A stretch of DNA of 64,000 bases. Source: Aliamphritea ceti (GTDB lineage Bacteria; Pseudomonadota; Gammaproteobacteria; Pseudomonadales; Balneatricaceae). Numbering within the stretch: position 1 is the first letter of the stretch; every line of letters starts with the position of its first letter. A program made the translations under genes and the position numbers. Location of the stretch: positions 1,798,001 through 1,862,000 of the forward strand of contig NZ_AP025282.1 in assembly GCF_024347215.1 (NCBI RefSeq), read 5' to 3'. This document shows, piece by piece, positions 63,051-64,000 of this stretch. The notes under the pieces were generated by a model. It did no database searches and was not told the origin of the DNA. It saw only the letters and a program-made list of their open reading frames with translations.

Positions 63051-64000
63051 CTCTATCGCAAGCCGTCCTTTAGTTGAAATCACCTCTAAAAAGTTGCCCC
63101 AAGTGTACGCTCCTCAAGCGGTAGTAATAAGGGGAGTCCAGTCGGACGGTATACACTTTAAAGTAGATATTGGCAGAGTCTGTTATTTGGAACGCGCAAT
63201 GGATTCAGAGGGCTTCCTGAGCGGTAAACATTATATTCCCAGCTCGGTTCATACCAATTCTTTATCGTTAGAAAGAGTAGAGTGGCTAAGAAACTATTTG
63301 TATACCGCATTTCACAAAGGGTGGCGCGATGAAACGCTTAGGCAAAACCTGCATTGCTTGCGGCATTTCTTTCACTTTTGTGACTTTGACGGAGGCTTGA
63401 AGCCAACCACATTAGCAGGGTTAGTGAGTGAGTATCAGCGCTATCAAAATATACTTGATCAAAAAGGTAGATTGAATGGTAATTCGTCTCTAAAACCATC
63501 GTCGATTTTAAAACGCTTAAATACGGCACGAAATTTTATTCAGTGGGCACTTCAGCTATCGGATAATGAGGTTCTTGCTCTTATTCCCAAACGACGTAGC
63601 CGGCAGTCTAATACAGTAAACGAAAGCAGGTCTGTAAGCCTTCAAGATGGACAGGACTACTTACGTGCGTGCGCTGTTTATTTCAATCAATTTGCTGACT
63701 CTATCTTAAATAATCAATATCCCATTCCGGTTAGCCTACCGTATGATGAGCGTGAACATCTATATTGGCACTCAAATTTAGGAACTTCTTTGGTTAGTTT
63801 GCAAAATTGCTTTACTAAAGAAGGAGAACCACTGCCGTTTCAAGCAATAAAAGATGTGCTGGCAATGAACTTTAAAAGCAAGTCATCGGAAAAATTCGAA
63901 TTCTATAGTAGAGCGCTTGTTCGTAATAGAAATGAATGGATAGGAGGGAAGTTAACGCCTCAAAAGGTCTATGCCTATAACTTAAGCTCATTCTGTTTTT
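63043..64000 (+). CDS. Second gene of the mobile element, partial
   Basis: An open frame from ATG 63043 (MSDSIASRPLVEITSKKLPQ) to the window edge, at least 319 residues, with no stop. It overlaps the recombinase stop. It has helical segments (WLRNYLYTAFHKGWRDETLR, ILKRLNTARNFIQWALQLSD) similar in character to core-binding regions of recombinases. No catalytic motif is reached. By position it could be the second recombinase-like protein (GmtZ-type) of the same system; this is inference. Confidence 0.65.
   Translation, partial: MSDSIASRPLVEITSKKLPQVYAPQAVVIRGVQSDGIHFKVDIGRVCYLERAMDSEGFLSGKHYIPSSVHTNSLSLERVEWLRNYLYTAFHKGWRDETLRQNLHCLRHFFHFCDFDGGLKPTTLAGLVSEYQRYQNILDQKGRLNGNSSLKPSSILKRLNTARNFIQWALQLSDNEVLALIPKRRSRQSNTVNESRSVSLQDGQDYLRACAVYFNQFADSILNNQYPIPVSLPYDEREHLYWHSNLGTSLVSLQNCFTKEGEPLPFQAIKDVLAMNFKSKSSEKFEFYSRALVRNRNEWIGGKLTPQKVYAYNLSSFCF

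Larger units (their letters stand above)
61547..64000 (+). mobile_element. Left end of an integrated element (Gamma-Mobile-Trio-like)
   Basis: From about 61547 the sequence leaves epmC and enters a tyrosine-recombinase gene followed by an overlapping second gene that runs off the window. Codon use becomes more A-rich (AGA, ATA) than in upstream genes. Two or three consecutive recombinase-related genes at an element edge are typical of RIT, Tn554-like and Gamma-Mobile-Trio elements. The right end, attachment repeat and cargo are outside the window. Confidence 0.65.

Overview
The window looks like chromosome from a marine gammaproteobacterium, probably of the Oceanospirillales type. That placement is an inference from gene content: taurine dissimilation, a DMSP lyase of the DddP type, a betaine-type demethylase, a TRAP transporter, Sox thiosulfate oxidation and a giant LapA-type adhesin. 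No rRNA operon or CRISPR array is visible. One tRNA gene is present, tRNA-Ala(GGC).

Layout. 1-7.8 kb is a one-strand taurine pathway: tpa, the MocR-type regulator tauR, ald, xsc and pta. Taurine becomes sulfoacetaldehyde, then sulfite plus acetyl phosphate, then acetyl-CoA, while Ald regenerates pyruvate from alanine. 8.1-11.9 kb holds a DUF6506 protein, a LuxR-type response regulator, transaldolase and dusA. 11.9-16.4 kb is gene-poor, with small membrane or unknown proteins and five short minus-strand RNA genes. Those RNAs have sigma70-like promoters and hairpins that share a GUCCCCC apical loop. 16.6-19.2 kb has dgkA, tRNA-Ala, gltX and an orphan strong terminator. 19.5-24.6 kb is an accessory patch: an Mrr-N/EVE-like orphan, a degenerate GDPD-fold protein, its LysR neighbour, two unknown proteins, and an unmistakable CsrB/RsmZ-type RNA with about 25 GGA motifs.

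24.6-29.1 kb is a GlxA/AraC regulator facing a DctP-DctQ-DctM TRAP transporter. 29.1-34.2 kb has DUF6151 and DUF2214 proteins, then a response regulator / periplasmic binding protein / hybrid kinase operon. 34.5-37.5 kb is trpBA divergent from a TetR gene. 37.7-41.2 kb pairs an N-methylproline-demethylase-type flavoprotein with dddP. 41.9-53.3 kb is a LapA-like RTX adhesin of 2027 residues with three near-identical 771-bp repeats, followed by its type I secretion genes; the ABC ATPase gene carries a -1 frameshift. 53.5-55.7 kb has ttcA, a yaiI homologue and an ECHDC3-like protein. 56.0-60.4 kb is soxXYZA, a SoxK-like gene and soxB, without soxCD in view.

At 61.5 kb the epmC gene is cut after about 84 codons by the edge of a mobile element. 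Two overlapping genes, a tyrosine recombinase and a second open frame running off the window, start there; the arrangement resembles the Gamma-Mobile-Trio elements known to carry defence cargo. The most novel material is the C-loop small-RNA cluster, the CsrB-like RNA, and this element edge, whose cargo lies outside the window.
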